Assembly (NCBI RefSeq): GCF_023920105.1 | Contig: NZ_CP083693.1 | Location: forward strand, 1,815,001-1,879,000 | DNA length: 64,000 nt | Reading direction: 5' to 3' | Source of the DNA: Bartonella taylorii | GTDB lineage: Bacteria; Pseudomonadota; Alphaproteobacteria; Rhizobiales; Rhizobiaceae | In this document: piece after piece, positions 1 to 9,101 of the stretch | Layout: every line of letters begins with the position of its first letter | Position numbering within the stretch: position 1 is the first letter of the stretch | Translations under genes and position numbers: made by a program | The notes under the pieces: generated by a model | The model's input: only the letters and a program-made list of their open reading frames with translations | Database searches by the model: none | Told to the model about the DNA's origin: nothing

Positions 1-1230
1 TTCCATTTTGAAAGAAAGCGGTTGTGTGGGATCAATGATAAGGCGTGGGAGTCGTGCTGTATCGAGGTATCCTTCCTCAAGGTCAAAATTCCAATTACGA
101 TTTTGTTGTGCCATAAGGCGGCGCTGTAGGCGGTTTGCTAAGCGTCCAACGATGTTTTGGAGATGATTGATTTGTTTATCAAGATAATGGCGCAAGCGAT
201 CCAATTCGCTTTCAGAACAAAAATCTGTTGCTTCCAAAACTTCATCAAATTGACGGGTAAAAACTTTATAATTGCCAAGTCTTTCCATTTGTTCTGAATC
301 GGCGAGAAAGCGTTTAGATTTGTTTGATTTTCCTTGCCAAGGGCTTCTTTCTTGTTCTTCCTCGAATTTATCATTGTCGTGTGATTGTGTTGCTTGCGTT
401 TTCCCTTTGTCTTGCACATCGCTTTCTTGTTCAGTTGTTGCTTTTTCTTTGTTCTGGGTGTGTTTTTTGTTTTGGCTTTCTTCTTCTGTTTGGCTTTGTG
501 GTTCACAGTCGTTTTTTAATTTTTTATTGTTTTCACTGTCAGAAGTTTCTTCTAGTTTTTCTGCCATTTTGAGTGTGGCAAGCATTTGACGAACAATCTG
601 TGCAAAAGCATGTTGATTATGAATATAATGTGTCAGTTTGTTCAGTTCTGTTGCGGCTTTTTGTTCGATTTCTTGACGCCATAACTCCAAGACAGGTCCT
701 GCTTCTTTTGGAGGAGAACGTTTTGTTGTTTTTTCGCGCAGTAAAAGTGCAATTGCTTCTTGTATGGGCGCTTCACTTTGGCTGCTAATCTTTTGATAAT
801 GGGCTCTTTGATATTTATCGGCGAGCATTACATCAAGATTTTGTGCAATTCCCTCCATGGCTAAAGTGCCGATTGTTTCAACACGTGTTTGCTCAAGAGC
901 GTCAAAGATAGCGCGTGCTTCTGATTCTGGTGGTGCAAATTGTGTGTGGATGTTGTTGTCGTGCCATGCTTTGCGTAGAGCCATAGAATCGCCTAATCCG
1001 CGGGTAATTTTTATATCTTTATCTGTTGCATGCTGTGGTAATTCTGGTAAGCGTGCGTCGTTTCCACTTAAGGAGGGTCTGTTATGACTAAAGGAAACTT
1101 CAAGGTTAGGTGTGCCGGCAATTGCACGAATACAGGTTGAAAGTGCTTTTTTAAAAGCCTCAGCATCAAGAGTGTTGTTGGGAGAATTGTTTGTGAGATT
1201 TTCGCTCTTGTTGCCAGTGTCGGTAGCCAT
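1..1230 (-). CDS. cobT: Cobaltochelatase subunit CobT (3' end outside window)
   Basis: The frame is open from ATG at 1230 to the window edge (410 codons, no stop), so the C-terminal VWA/MIDAS part is missing. In the aerobic cobalamin route CobT and CobS form the AAA+ chaperone that drives cobalt insertion by CobN. Visible are an N-terminal helical domain, a long acidic Glu/Lys/Gln-rich linker (about residues 220-290) typical of CobT, and the conserved stretch around [13 protein letters not shown]. It lies 14 bp downstream of cobS, as in other Rhizobiales, so the two are probably one transcript. No other cobalamin gene is in the window. The identification rests on the family pattern and on cobS next door. 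Confidence 0.9.
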   Translation of the reverse strand, partial: MATDTGNKSENLTNNSPNNTLDAEAFKKALSTCIRAIAGTPNLEVSFSHNRPSLSGNDARLPELPQHATDKDIKITRGLGDSMALRKAWHDNNIHTQFAPPESEARAIFDALEQTRVETIGTLAMEGIAQNLDVMLADKYQRAHYQKISSQSEAPIQEAIALLLREKTTKRSPPKEAGPVLELWRQEIEQKAATELNKLTHYIHNQHAFAQIVRQMLATLKMAEKLEETSDSENNKKLKNDCEPQSQTEEESQNKKHTQNKEKATTEQESDVQDKGKTQATQSHDNDKFEEEQERSPWQGKSNKSKRFLADSEQMERLGNYKVFTRQFDEVLEATDFCSESELDRLRHYLDKQINHLQNIVGRLANRLQRRLMAQQNRNWNFDLEEGYLDTARLPRLIIDPTQPLSFKME

Positions 1231-1244
1231 GATTGACATATCCC

Positions 1245-2231
1245 TTAAGGCAAAACACCATGAATGAGTGATTCGGGAAGTTCTTGCCCAAAGGCACGTT
1301 GATAAAATTCTGCGACAGTAGCGCGTTCGAGTTCATCACATTTATTGAGAAAGGTTAGCCTAAAGGCAAAGCCAACATTTCGAAAAATTGTTGTATTTTC
1401 TGCCCAAGTAATGACAGTGCGTGGACTCATGACTGTTGAAAGATCTCCATTAATAAAAGATTGGCGTACCATATCAGCAACATGAACCATTTGTGAAATT
1501 GTCTTTTTCCCTTCTGTTGTCTGAAAAGATTTGACTTTTGAACAAACGATATCAATCTCTTTATTATGGGGCAAATAATTTAGTATCGTCACGATAGACC
1601 AACGGTCCATTTGCGCTTGATTAATTTGTTGTGTACCATGATAAAGTCCTGTCGTATCGCCAAGGCCAATGGTATTTGCAGTTGCAAAAAGACGAAATGC
1701 TGGATGAGGTGTGATGACACGGCTTTGATCAAGCAAGCTTAACCGTCCAGAGGCTTCAAGGACGCGTTGGATAACAAACATAACATCGGGACGGCCTGCA
1801 TCATATTCATCGAAAACAAGGGCAATATTGTTTTGATAAGCCCATGGCAAAATACCTTCTTTAAATTCAGTGATTTGTAAGCCATCTTTTAAAACAATGG
1901 CATCTTTTCCTACCAGATCAATGCGGCTAACATGACTGTCGAGATTAATTCGGATACAAGGCCAGTTAAGACGTGCAGCAATTTGTTCAATATGTGTTGA
2001 TTTACCTGTACCGTGATAGCCAGAAACCATAACACGGCGGTTAAATGCAAAACCTGCTAAAATCGCTAAAGTTGTTTGTTGATCAAAAAGATAATCGGGA
2101 TCTACATCGGGAACGTGGGGGCTTTTTGTGCTAAAAGCAGGCACTTTCATATCCGTATCAATATTAAACAGATCACGAGCGCAGAGCGTAATATCGGGCA
2201 CATTTTCGACGGGAAGTTTTGTTTTTTTCAT
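1245..2231 (-). CDS. cobS: Cobaltochelatase AAA+ subunit CobS
   Basis: MoxR-type AAA+ ATPase of 328 aa. The Walker A loop GYHGTGKST is at about residues 71-79, and the Walker B-like LVFDEYDAG and sensor ATANTIG follow. It hexamerises with CobT to power metal insertion into hydrogenobyrinate diamide. The frame is open back to a TTG at 2285, but I chose the ATG at 2231 ([13 protein letters not shown]) because it matches the usual family N-terminus; no clear Shine-Dalgarno supports either. It precedes cobT by 14 bp. Since Bartonella is not known for a full cobalamin pathway, the pair may be an orphan remnant or have another chaperone role. Confidence 0.93.
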   Translation of the reverse strand: MKKTKLPVENVPDITLCARDLFNIDTDMKVPAFSTKSPHVPDVDPDYLFDQQTTLAILAGFAFNRRVMVSGYHGTGKSTHIEQIAARLNWPCIRINLDSHVSRIDLVGKDAIVLKDGLQITEFKEGILPWAYQNNIALVFDEYDAGRPDVMFVIQRVLEASGRLSLLDQSRVITPHPAFRLFATANTIGLGDTTGLYHGTQQINQAQMDRWSIVTILNYLPHNKEIDIVCSKVKSFQTTEGKKTISQMVHVADMVRQSFINGDLSTVMSPRTVITWAENTTIFRNVGFAFRLTFLNKCDELERATVAEFYQRAFGQELPESLIHGVLP

Positions 2232-2695
2232 TGTTTTTCTGGAAGGAAGGATGCCATTTATTTTCGTTCGTTGAGAACGATACAAGAGTTAGAACACTTA
2301 TGCAATGCTTTACAATGAGAGTCTTGGATAGGAAAGAAACACTTTAGAAGATATTTTAACCTGCTTCTGAAAAATAATAAACCAACTTATCATTTTGCAA
2401 CTTAAACGAGAATTTCGAATACAGGAATATTCTCTCCATTTCAAATCTGTTTATGGTGAATCAATAAAAATGACTCACTTGCACGCATAAGTTGGATTGG
2501 CGTATGGACCAAGCCTTTTAAGGCAGCAGAAAATATGCCTCTCATGTATTGTCTAAATATGAGAGTAATTGCAAAGTTATCAGTTGGCAAAGAGGAATAA
2601 TGGTGCTGGCTTGACTCTTGCATAAGTTAAGGTGGGTGTACAATGGGAACAAGATGGTTCAGAAGAAAATTCCTTTGGGTGTGTGCCGCTGTTTG
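2232..2695. other. Intergenic region between cobS and the J-domain gene
   Basis: About 460 bp without a convincing gene. A 60-codon frame on the minus strand (2441-2623) has no family resemblance and no good ribosome binding site. CTCTCAT and ATGAGAG around 2539-2565 could form a weak hairpin. The stretch presumably holds the cobS promoter and the end of the preceding transcript. Confidence 0.4.
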
Positions 2696-3352
2696 TTAGC
2701 ATAAACCAGCTTTCTTGAGCAAATTATAGGCATGCAAAACATCGCGAAAACGCTCTTCTGAAGAACGATTGCCACCGTTGGAATCAGGATGGTGCTTCTT
2801 TACCAGTTCTTTATATTTTGTTTTGATATCTTCAGCTGAAGCATTTGCTGGTAATCCCAATGTATCAAAAGCTTTGGCTTCTAAAGGTTTTAATTTTCGT
2901 GAAAAACTATTGGCTGAATGACGCCCAGTAAACAGTGTAAGTGGGTCGCGCATACGATTTTGATAGGCAGCTGTACCAGAGCGAATTTGTGCATAATTGG
3001 CTGCTGTTTTTTTCGACGTGCTATTGCTAAAATCGGTAGGCCATGTTGGACGATGTCCTGTGAGGGCATCCTTTTGGAACTTTGCAATATCTTTATCGCT
3101 AAGACCAGAGAAGTAATTAAAATTTTTATTATAGGCACGTACATGATCAATACAAAAGTATAGATATTGCCCTTCGTGATTTCGACCTGCTGGTGCTTTA
3201 TGGATTCCTGTTTTTTCACAACCTTCCCATTGACACTGTTGTGCTTCTGATTCAGCTTTTTGCTTTTTATTAGAGCTGATTCGAATTGAGTCGAATAATT
3301 TAGATGTTATTGTCATATCTTTAGGTTTATGCAAAATCGGTTGATTTGACAA
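2696..3352 (-). CDS. J-domain (DnaJ-like) molecular chaperone protein
   Basis: 218 aa protein whose last ~60 residues form a J-domain: the HPD tripeptide that stimulates DnaK ATPase is at about residues 188-190 (KKHHPDSNGG), flanked by the expected helices II and III. The N-terminal part carries two Cys pairs (CQWEGCEKTG and a later C near YFCIDH), suggesting a small metal site. There is no Gly/Phe or CRR zinc region, so it is a type III J-protein, not DnaJ itself. It neighbours cobST and bolA as in other Rhizobiales. The partner is presumably DnaK, by family inference. Confidence 0.88.
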   Translation of the reverse strand: MSNQPILHKPKDMTITSKLFDSIRISSNKKQKAESEAQQCQWEGCEKTGIHKAPAGRNHEGQYLYFCIDHVRAYNKNFNYFSGLSDKDIAKFQKDALTGHRPTWPTDFSNSTSKKTAANYAQIRSGTAAYQNRMRDPLTLFTGRHSANSFSRKLKPLEAKAFDTLGLPANASAEDIKTKYKELVKKHHPDSNGGNRSSEERFRDVLHAYNLLKKAGLC

Positions 3353-3438
3353 GAATTGACTTTTGAAAAATTTATTTTCACACTCATTTAGTATTGAAAA
3401 AGGTGCATTACACCGTTCATTTTATGAAGGAATAAAAA

Positions 3439-3717
3439 ATGTCTACCGCAATCCAGACAACAATTCAGATGAAGCTCCAAGACGCTTTTCATCCACAAAA
3501 ACTTGAGGTAATTAACGAGAGTCATCTTCATGAGGGGCATCCTCATGATGAGCATGCTTTTGATGGTAAAGGGGAGACGCATTTTCGGGTGAAAATTCTG
3601 TCTTCTTCTTTTTCTGGTATGAAGCGTGTGGAGGTACATCGAGCGATTTATCAAGTTTTACAGAAAGAATTAGCAACTTGTGTTCATGCTTTGGCACTTG
3701 AGGTTGAATCTGTTTAA
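3439..3717 (+). CDS. bolA: BolA family protein
   Basis: 92 aa protein with the BolA fold signature: an N-terminal helix, a variable His-rich loop (HLHEGHPHDEHAF) where His/Cys residues can ligate a shared [2Fe-2S] cluster with a monothiol glutaredoxin, then a FRVKILSSSF strand and a VEVHRAIYQVL helix, ending with the HALAL segment. A purine-rich Shine-Dalgarno (gaaggaa) precedes ATG at 3439. It is divergent from the J-domain gene, so the 86 bp between them probably holds two promoters. Likely function is Fe-S trafficking or iron signalling; which BolA subfamily is not settled. Confidence 0.88.
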   Translation: MSTAIQTTIQMKLQDAFHPQKLEVINESHLHEGHPHDEHAFDGKGETHFRVKILSSSFSGMKRVEVHRAIYQVLQKELATCVHALALEVESV

Positions 3718-3741
3718 TTTTCCTCGTTGTTTAAAATTTTT

Positions 3742-4710
3742 TCAAGAGCGGGGGTGTGCTTTTCGATAAATTTCCAGCAAGTGGTCTGTATCAACATGGG
3801 TGTAGGCTTGTGTAGTCGAGAGGCAGGCATGGCCTAGGAGTTCTTGAATAGTGCGCAAATCTCCTCCTCGTGACAAAAGGTGGGTGGCAAAAGAATGACG
3901 TAGTGTATGGGGGGTAGCAGTTTCTGGTAAACCAAGGTTTACACGTAAATTTCGAACGGCTCGTTGAATAATGGCTGGCTGTAAGACACCACCTCGGGCG
4001 CCGCGGAACATTGGTTGATTGTCCACTAAAGGATACGGGCAGCATTTGAGATAATTTTGTACAGTTTCGTAAACGACTTTGATGAGGGGGACAAGACGTG
4101 TTTTTCCACCTTTTCCCTTTACAAATAGGCTTGTTCTTTGGGGATCGGAAAATTGTTCTGGTGTGAGGCTTAAGGCTTCAGATATGCGCATTCCACAGCC
4201 GTAAAGAAGCATTAAAACAGCAGCGTTACGGGCGGTGATCCATGGTTCATTTTCCTGTTGATTTTCTTGTTTGACTATATGGAGTGCTGACTTTATCGCT
4301 AAAGGTTTTGGTAGCGATTTTGGTTGTTTTGGAGTTCGCACAAGTTTAGCAGCAGGAACGCTAACTATTCCTTGGCGCGATAAGTAGTTAAAAAAAGAGC
4401 GTAAACCCGCCATCCCTCTGCTTAAAGAGCGGGCACTTATATTGTGCGTGCGACGATAAGCCAAATAAGCGCGCAAGTCCATGACGCGCAAATTGGTGAG
4501 ATCATTAAAGGTTGGTTGGTGTCCTAAATGTTGACAGAGAAAAGACAAAAATTGTCGTGTATCATGCTCATAGGCTTTAGCTGTTTGTGTGGCCATGCGA
4601 CGTGTCCTTATAAGACCATCTAACCAATTTTTTCTTGCCGATAAAACAGCATGGTCAGCTGGAATCAGAAAGACATTTTCATCTTTTCTACCGTCATCTT
4701 TTCCGGGCAT
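3742..4710 (-). CDS. xerC: Tyrosine recombinase XerC
   Basis: 322 aa site-specific recombinase that with XerD resolves chromosome dimers at dif. It has an N-terminal SAM-like core-binding domain (about 20-110) and a catalytic domain with the full set of residues: Arg in YGCGMRISEAL, Lys in KGKGGKTRLVPL, His268 and Arg271 in PHTLRHSFATHLL, His294 in LLGHACLSTTQ and the nucleophile Tyr303. Length and motifs fit XerC, not a phage integrase. It starts 2 bp after the stop of the SapC-family gene, so it is likely co-transcribed with it. Confidence 0.93.
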   Translation of the reverse strand: MPGKDDGRKDENVFLIPADHAVLSARKNWLDGLIRTRRMATQTAKAYEHDTRQFLSFLCQHLGHQPTFNDLTNLRVMDLRAYLAYRRTHNISARSLSRGMAGLRSFFNYLSRQGIVSVPAAKLVRTPKQPKSLPKPLAIKSALHIVKQENQQENEPWITARNAAVLMLLYGCGMRISEALSLTPEQFSDPQRTSLFVKGKGGKTRLVPLIKVVYETVQNYLKCCPYPLVDNQPMFRGARGGVLQPAIIQRAVRNLRVNLGLPETATPHTLRHSFATHLLSRGGDLRTIQELLGHACLSTTQAYTHVDTDHLLEIYRKAHPRS

Positions 4711-4712
4711 CT

Positions 4713-5534
4713 CTAGTTGAGAGTCTCTTTCTTTTTAGGTGTGTCATTTACAGAGTCGCTAATCTTTTTTTGCGATTGTTCTTCATGGTTCGTAAGGCGC
4801 TTTTCACCTTTTAGAGAGAGTATTTTTAAAAGATTATGTGTTGACATAAGATGCGCAAAAATCAATCCTAGAAAGCCATTTTTATGGAGTTTGGCTAGTT
4901 GGCTTGCAGAAAGTTTATTCAGTTTTTCTTCATCAACAACCCAGAAATGTTCCAATTGTGCTGAAAGACCTTTGTCGTTTTTTACATTGATTGATTTTTC
5001 GCTGAGAAGGTCCATCTCTACAAGGGCATCAATAAATTCAGAGGTTTTTTCCATAGCGATTTTAAAGCTTTCAAGAAACTGAATACGTTCTTCCATAAAG
5101 GGTGAAATGGATCCATCCGAATTAAAAAGTTCTGTGCCTGCAACTTCATTAAACATGCCTGATTGCTGATCAAAACAAACAGAAAGCTCTTTTTCATTTT
5201 GAAATTGTGCAAGAACGAAAGGATAGCGACGGACAAAAGCTGGGACATAAGTATTTCGTTCCCAGCTTTTGTCGGAAGTGATGTAATCATTTTCTTCGTT
5301 AGAAAGACCTACTAGTGCGGCGGATGTATAGTGTTTTTTCTTTTGTTCGTCTTCTGCACACATAAACAAGATTGGATAGTCTAGAGCAGCTTGAAAATAT
5401 TCACTACTTGCTAAAGGAACCCAGTGGGTATCTTTGGCAAAGGACATATCGCTTGGAGGAGCAAATTTTAGGTTTTTATGGGTAATTTTGTTGATTGGGG
5501 TGATATCTTTGTAAAATAGCATAACATTTGCCAT
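4713..5534 (-). CDS. SapC family protein
   Basis: 273 aa protein resembling the SapC family of Proteobacteria: an N-terminal WVPLASSEYFQAALDYPILF segment, then ALVGLSNEENDYI and a YVPAFVRRYPFVLA block. No signal peptide or membrane segment is evident. The C-terminal 40 residues are charged and low-complexity. Family members have been linked to the Campylobacter S-layer export protein by name, but a biochemical role is not established, so I give none. It starts upstream of xerC with a 2 bp gap. Confidence 0.8.
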   Translation of the reverse strand: MANVMLFYKDITPINKITHKNLKFAPPSDMSFAKDTHWVPLASSEYFQAALDYPILFMCAEDEQKKKHYTSAALVGLSNEENDYITSDKSWERNTYVPAFVRRYPFVLAQFQNEKELSVCFDQQSGMFNEVAGTELFNSDGSISPFMEERIQFLESFKIAMEKTSEFIDALVEMDLLSEKSINVKNDKGLSAQLEHFWVVDEEKLNKLSASQLAKLHKNGFLGLIFAHLMSTHNLLKILSLKGEKRLTNHEEQSQKKISDSVNDTPKKKETLN

Positions 5535-5664
5535 AAGGCTTCTCCTTGTTTTAATTTGCTGTTGTTGCCAAGAAAGACTTTTTGGAAGATTTCTGATAGA
5601 GCAACAAAATTGAGTAAAAAATTATCAGATTGAAGGGTTCATTTTTGAGAGATGATATTTTTTC

Positions 5665-6216
5665 ATGGAATATAATCAAAAAAAGCTTAAAAATAAAGTC
5701 TATCTTGCCATTATTGGTCCAGCTCACGGTATCAGAGGAGATGTTTTGGTTAAGTCTCTAAGCGCTGAACCACAGCGTTTAAAGACTTACGGTGTTCTTT
5801 ATGATGATATGGGGCGTTCTTATGAAATTGTAACGTTTCGCGTGCAAAAAAACAATGCCATTGTGCATTTTAAAGGAATTGAAGATCGCAGTGCTGCTGA
5901 AGCTTTAAAAGGGATTCGCCTTTATGTTGTCCGCGACCAATTGGTGGATGATTTGGAAGAGGATGAATTTTATCAAGTTGATTTAATTGGGCTTAATGTC
6001 CGAGATTGTGCCGGTCAAACTCTAGGTGAGGTGAGTGGTTTTTTTAATTTTGGGGCTGGTGATTTGCTTGAAATACGTTTGAATACGCGCAAAACTGTAC
6101 TTATCCCCTTTAGCAAATTGGCGGTGCCAAAAATTTGCATTGCTTCTGGTTTTCTTGTTGTTGATCCAGTTGCTGCTGGTTTAAGTTCTACAGGGGAAAA
6201 TAACAAAAGAAAATAG
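5665..6216 (+). CDS. rimM: 16S rRNA processing protein RimM
   Basis: 183 aa ribosome maturation factor that binds S19 and the 30S head. The N-terminal RimM barrel begins YLAIIGPAHGIRGDVLVKSL, and the PRC-barrel follows from EFYQVDLIGLNV to VLIPFSKLAVP. It is followed by trmD and rplS as in many bacteria, but rpsP, often just upstream, is absent here. The gap to trmD (251 bp) is larger than usual and contains a decayed copy of the trmD start. Confidence 0.94.
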   Translation: MEYNQKKLKNKVYLAIIGPAHGIRGDVLVKSLSAEPQRLKTYGVLYDDMGRSYEIVTFRVQKNNAIVHFKGIEDRSAAEALKGIRLYVVRDQLVDDLEEDEFYQVDLIGLNVRDCAGQTLGEVSGFFNFGAGDLLEIRLNTRKTVLIPFSKLAVPKICIASGFLVVDPVAAGLSSTGENNKRK

Positions 6217-6430
6217 CTTGAAAAATGAAAGTGGAAAGTGAAGGAATGCAAGAATACGCTTTCAAGTAAATGGGTTAGCAGAATCTTGAAATGTTTCTTG
6301 AATTTTTGAGTATTCTTAACAAGACAAGCTTTAAAGTGAAGAATATGGGAGTTGGATACAGAGCAGATGAGCGATTTTGCTTTGGATAAACACTGTGATG
6401 TGATGATACATCGATTGGTGCTGATTTAAT
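6217..6430 (+). pseudogene. Decayed tandem duplicate of the trmD 5' region
   Basis: The stretch aligns with the start of trmD about 218 bp downstream. The clearest block is ATTTTGCTTTGGATAAACAC at 6374, which matches trmD at 6592. Other matched pieces are atgttt-cttgaa-ttttt (6290), caagcttta-a-g-gaatatgg (6325) and gatgataca-c-tggtg (6400). The copy has indels and several stops and lacks a usable start. It reads as the remains of a tandem duplication of the rimM/trmD junction of roughly 217 bp. Confidence 0.7.
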
Positions 6431-6467
6431 AGAGTTTGCTCTAGAGGTGAGGATGGAAGAATAAAAA

Positions 6468-7166
6468 ATGAAGTTTCAAGCGCGTATTTTAACGCTTTAT
6501 CCTGAGATGTTTCCAGGTTTTTTAGGTTATTCTTTAGCAGGGCAAGCTTTAGAGCGAGGAATATGGTCACTGGAGACAGTGCAGATTAGGGATTTTGCTT
6601 TGGATAAACACCATAGCGTTGATGATACACCAGCTGGTGGGGGGGCTGGTATGGTGATGCGGGCAGATGTGTTAGCCGCTGCACTTGATAGTTGTCCACA
6701 TGATTCGCCAAGGTTGTTGATGAGTCCGCGTGGGCGCCCTTTTAACCAAACTTATGCACGCTCTTTGGCGCGTGAAACCGGTGTAACCTTGGTTTGTGGA
6801 CGTTTTGAAGGTGTAGATGAACGGGTCATAGAAGCGCGGGAATTAGAAGAAGTGTCTATTGGTGATTATATTCTTTCCGGTGGGGAAACGGCTGCATTGG
6901 TTCTGTTGGATGCTATTATACGTCTTTTGCCTGGAGTTATGGGCAATGAGGCTTCTGCAAAATGTGAAAGTTTTGAAAATGGTTTGCTTGAGCATCCTCA
7001 ATACACGCGCCCTTCTCTTTTCGAAGGGCGGGGTATTCCGCCGGTATTGACATCAGGCCATCACCAAGCTATCGCGGATTGGCGTCAACAGCAAGCTGAA
7101 TTGTTGACACGTCAACGTCGTCCTGATCTTTATGCTCTTTATGATAAAAATCGTCAGGAAACTTGA
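6468..7166 (+). CDS. trmD: tRNA (guanine-N1)-methyltransferase TrmD
   Basis: 232 aa SPOUT methyltransferase that makes m1G37 in tRNAs reading CNN codons. Visible motifs are the start [34 protein letters not shown], the [14 protein letters not shown] block and the trefoil-knot SAM site around [15 protein letters not shown], followed by [10 protein letters not shown] purine-rich sequence (ggatggaagaa) precedes ATG at 6468. It is in a plus-strand run with rimM and rplS. Confidence 0.96.
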   Translation: MKFQARILTLYPEMFPGFLGYSLAGQALERGIWSLETVQIRDFALDKHHSVDDTPAGGGAGMVMRADVLAAALDSCPHDSPRLLMSPRGRPFNQTYARSLARETGVTLVCGRFEGVDERVIEARELEEVSIGDYILSGGETAALVLLDAIIRLLPGVMGNEASAKCESFENGLLEHPQYTRPSLFEGRGIPPVLTSGHHQAIADWRQQQAELLTRQRRPDLYALYDKNRQET

Positions 7167-7195
7167 TTCATGTTGTAAGGTAGTGTATTGCATGG

Positions 7196-7216
7196 CTCTC
7201 TTTTTGGAGAGTTTTT
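7196..7216 (+). terminator. Weak hairpin plus T-run after trmD
   Basis: CTCTC and GAGAG separated by six bases are followed at once by TTTTT, 30 bp after the trmD stop. The stem is only five base pairs, so it may be a weak terminator or attenuator between trmD and rplS. Confidence 0.35.
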
Positions 7217-7378
7217 CTGTAAAGGGTTTTCTGTAATTCCAAATTAAAATGAAGGAATGGTGTACTCGCTCCTGCGTAAGGCATAGCCTAAAGAACTTCT
7301 TTATCTTTGTATGAAAAAGCTTTTTGGCAAGAGTTGAGCGCTCTGACTGTTCGATAAAGAACATGAAGGATAAAAGAA

Positions 7379-7819
7379 ATGAATATTATCGCACAGCTTG
7401 AAGCTGAACAATGTGCAAAAATTGAAGCAAAACGCCAACTTCCAGCTTTTCAGCCAGGGGATACGGTCCGTGTCATGGTACGCGTGACCGAAGGTACACG
7501 CACGCGTGTTCAAGCTTATGAAGGAATTTGTATTGCGCGTTCAGGTGGTGGGTTGAATGAGACCTTTACAGTACGCAAGATTTCTTATGGTGAAGGTGTT
7601 GAGCGTGTGTTTCCGATTTATTCTCCCTTGATCGAAGGTGTTGAGCTTGTGCGCCGAGGTAAAGTGCGTCGTGCAAAGCTTTATTATCTTCGTGGTTTGA
7701 GAGGTAAAGCTGCGCGTATCTCTGAAAAGAGAGATTACCGGAAAAAGGGTGAAAAGGTTGCTGAGAGAGCAGTAACAGCGGCTGTTAGTGCAGATGCTAC
7801 AACGCAAGGTGCCGAATAA
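7379..7819 (+). CDS. rplS: 50S ribosomal protein L19
   Basis: 146 aa protein with the L19 core: [53 protein letters not shown] and [24 protein letters not shown] in overlapping order. It is about 25 residues longer than the E. coli protein because of a basic, Ala-rich C-terminal tail, common in Rhizobiales. L19 lies at the 30S-50S interface. A Shine-Dalgarno-like AAGGA precedes ATG at 7379. Confidence 0.96.
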   Translation: MNIIAQLEAEQCAKIEAKRQLPAFQPGDTVRVMVRVTEGTRTRVQAYEGICIARSGGGLNETFTVRKISYGEGVERVFPIYSPLIEGVELVRRGKVRRAKLYYLRGLRGKAARISEKRDYRKKGEKVAERAVTAAVSADATTQGAE

Positions 7820-8292
7820 ATACTCTGCAAATAGCATTTGTGCAAAAGTAGCTTTTATGTCTTCCATGATTCGTTTTGTGGTTAAAGGAATGGCTTTGCG
7901 TGCGCATAAAAACGTTGATTTTCTCCCGAGTCTTTTTGTTTTAAATTCTCTTAAATCACGACTGAAACTCAGGTCCTTGAAGGGTATATCGTTGATATTT
8001 TAAAAACAGGCATGCGTGTAGTTGAAAAAATGTATGTTTGTATTTGAGAAACAATGTTAGGCCTTTGACGTGACGATAAAATTGTATTAGATTGGGGCGA
8101 GCTTTATGGCTTGCGTCTGTAGAACAATCGGTTTTTTTATGCGTGACCTTTAATCCGTTATTTGAGATAACCGACCTGTAATCTTGGCATTTTAAGATGT
8201 CAAATAAGTGGAAATGATGATGCACTTGGTCGTTTTGTGCGAGTTCTATCGCTCATGATGCGGTTGCAGTAAGAGCCAGGTCAGGATATTTT
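7820..8292. other. Intergenic region between rplS and sdhC
   Basis: About 470 bp with no supportable gene. Short frames on both strands lack family features. Only the last bases, a purine-rich AGCCAGGTCAGGAT about 10 bp before sdhC, look functional as a ribosome binding region. The sdh promoter should lie in this stretch, but I cannot point to a clear -35/-10 pair. Confidence 0.4.
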
Positions 8293-8694
8293 ATGACAGA
8301 GACAATTAGGATGAAAGAGCGCCCTCGTTCCCCTCATGTAACTATTTATCGTTGGACCATCACTATGGCGATGTCAATTGCACATCGTATCACTGGTGTG
8401 GCTCTTTATTTCGGAATGGTCTTTCTCGCTCTTTGGTTAATTTCAATTGCTTGTGGAGCTGAGGCGTTTAGAGCGTTGAATGAGATTTATGGTTCTTTGC
8501 CTGGGCTTTGTGTTTTGTTTCTTTATACTCTTGCTGGAGTTCATCATATGGTTGGAGGTATTCGCCACATTGTTTGGGACCTAAAACCTTGCCTTTTGGC
8601 TAAAGAGAAGGCTACGGTCACTGCGTGGGCGACAGTATTTATTTCTCTTATTGTTACTATTGCGATTTGGATTATTGGATATAGCATTGTCTAG
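8293..8694 (+). CDS. sdhC: Succinate dehydrogenase cytochrome b556 subunit SdhC
   Basis: 133 aa membrane anchor of complex II with three hydrophobic segments. It shows the family start RPRSPHVTIYRW and the SIAHRITGVALY motif that shapes the quinone and heme site; a second conserved histidine region is HHMVGGIRHIVWD. It binds heme b with SdhD and passes electrons to ubiquinone. First gene of sdhCDAB. Confidence 0.94.
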   Translation: MTETIRMKERPRSPHVTIYRWTITMAMSIAHRITGVALYFGMVFLALWLISIACGAEAFRALNEIYGSLPGLCVLFLYTLAGVHHMVGGIRHIVWDLKPCLLAKEKATVTAWATVFISLIVTIAIWIIGYSIV

Positions 8695-8709
8695 TTGGGG
8701 GAAAGAGAT

Positions 8710-9096
8710 ATGAAAAAAGACTTTCGAACAGAACTTGGGAAAGTACGTGGACGTGGAAGTGCGCATGAAGGAACAGAACATTTTTGGCTACAGCGTCTAA
8801 CAGGTTTTATAAATCTGCCGCTTTTAATATTTTTCATTGTTCTTGTTCTCTCACTTGTTGGAAAGGACTATAGCATTGTTCGTGCGAGATTTGCACATCC
8901 TGTTGTTGCTATTTTGATGGGATTGCTGACTTTTTCGGTTCTTTACCATATGAAACTTGGAATGCAGGTTGTTATTGAGGATTATATTCCGCGTGAAAAT
9001 GTGCGGATGTTATTTTTGGCACTGAATGTTTTATTTTGTTTTGCTCTAGGTGGTGTCATCATTTTTGCTCTCTTAAAGATTGCATTGGGAGGTTAA
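8710..9096 (+). CDS. sdhD: Succinate dehydrogenase hydrophobic anchor SdhD
   Basis: 128 aa, three membrane segments, with [15 protein letters not shown] near the start and the [15 protein letters not shown] motif containing the histidine region used for heme b in this family. The frame is open from 8695, but ATG at 8710 follows GGGGGAAAGAG at good spacing and gives the usual [14 protein letters not shown] start. It sits 15 bp after sdhC and 5 bp before sdhA. Confidence 0.92.
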   Translation: MKKDFRTELGKVRGRGSAHEGTEHFWLQRLTGFINLPLLIFFIVLVLSLVGKDYSIVRARFAHPVVAILMGLLTFSVLYHMKLGMQVVIEDYIPRENVRMLFLALNVLFCFALGGVIIFALLKIALGG

Positions 9097-9101
9097 ACGA
9101 T

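Noticed and set aside
2441..2623. 60-codon minus-strand frame between cobS and the J-domain gene
   Set aside because: No ribosome binding site, no recognisable family, and a short length expected by chance.
3742..4710. xerC as a mobile-element integrase
   Set aside because: Length, motifs and the housekeeping neighbours fit chromosomal XerC; no element boundaries are seen.
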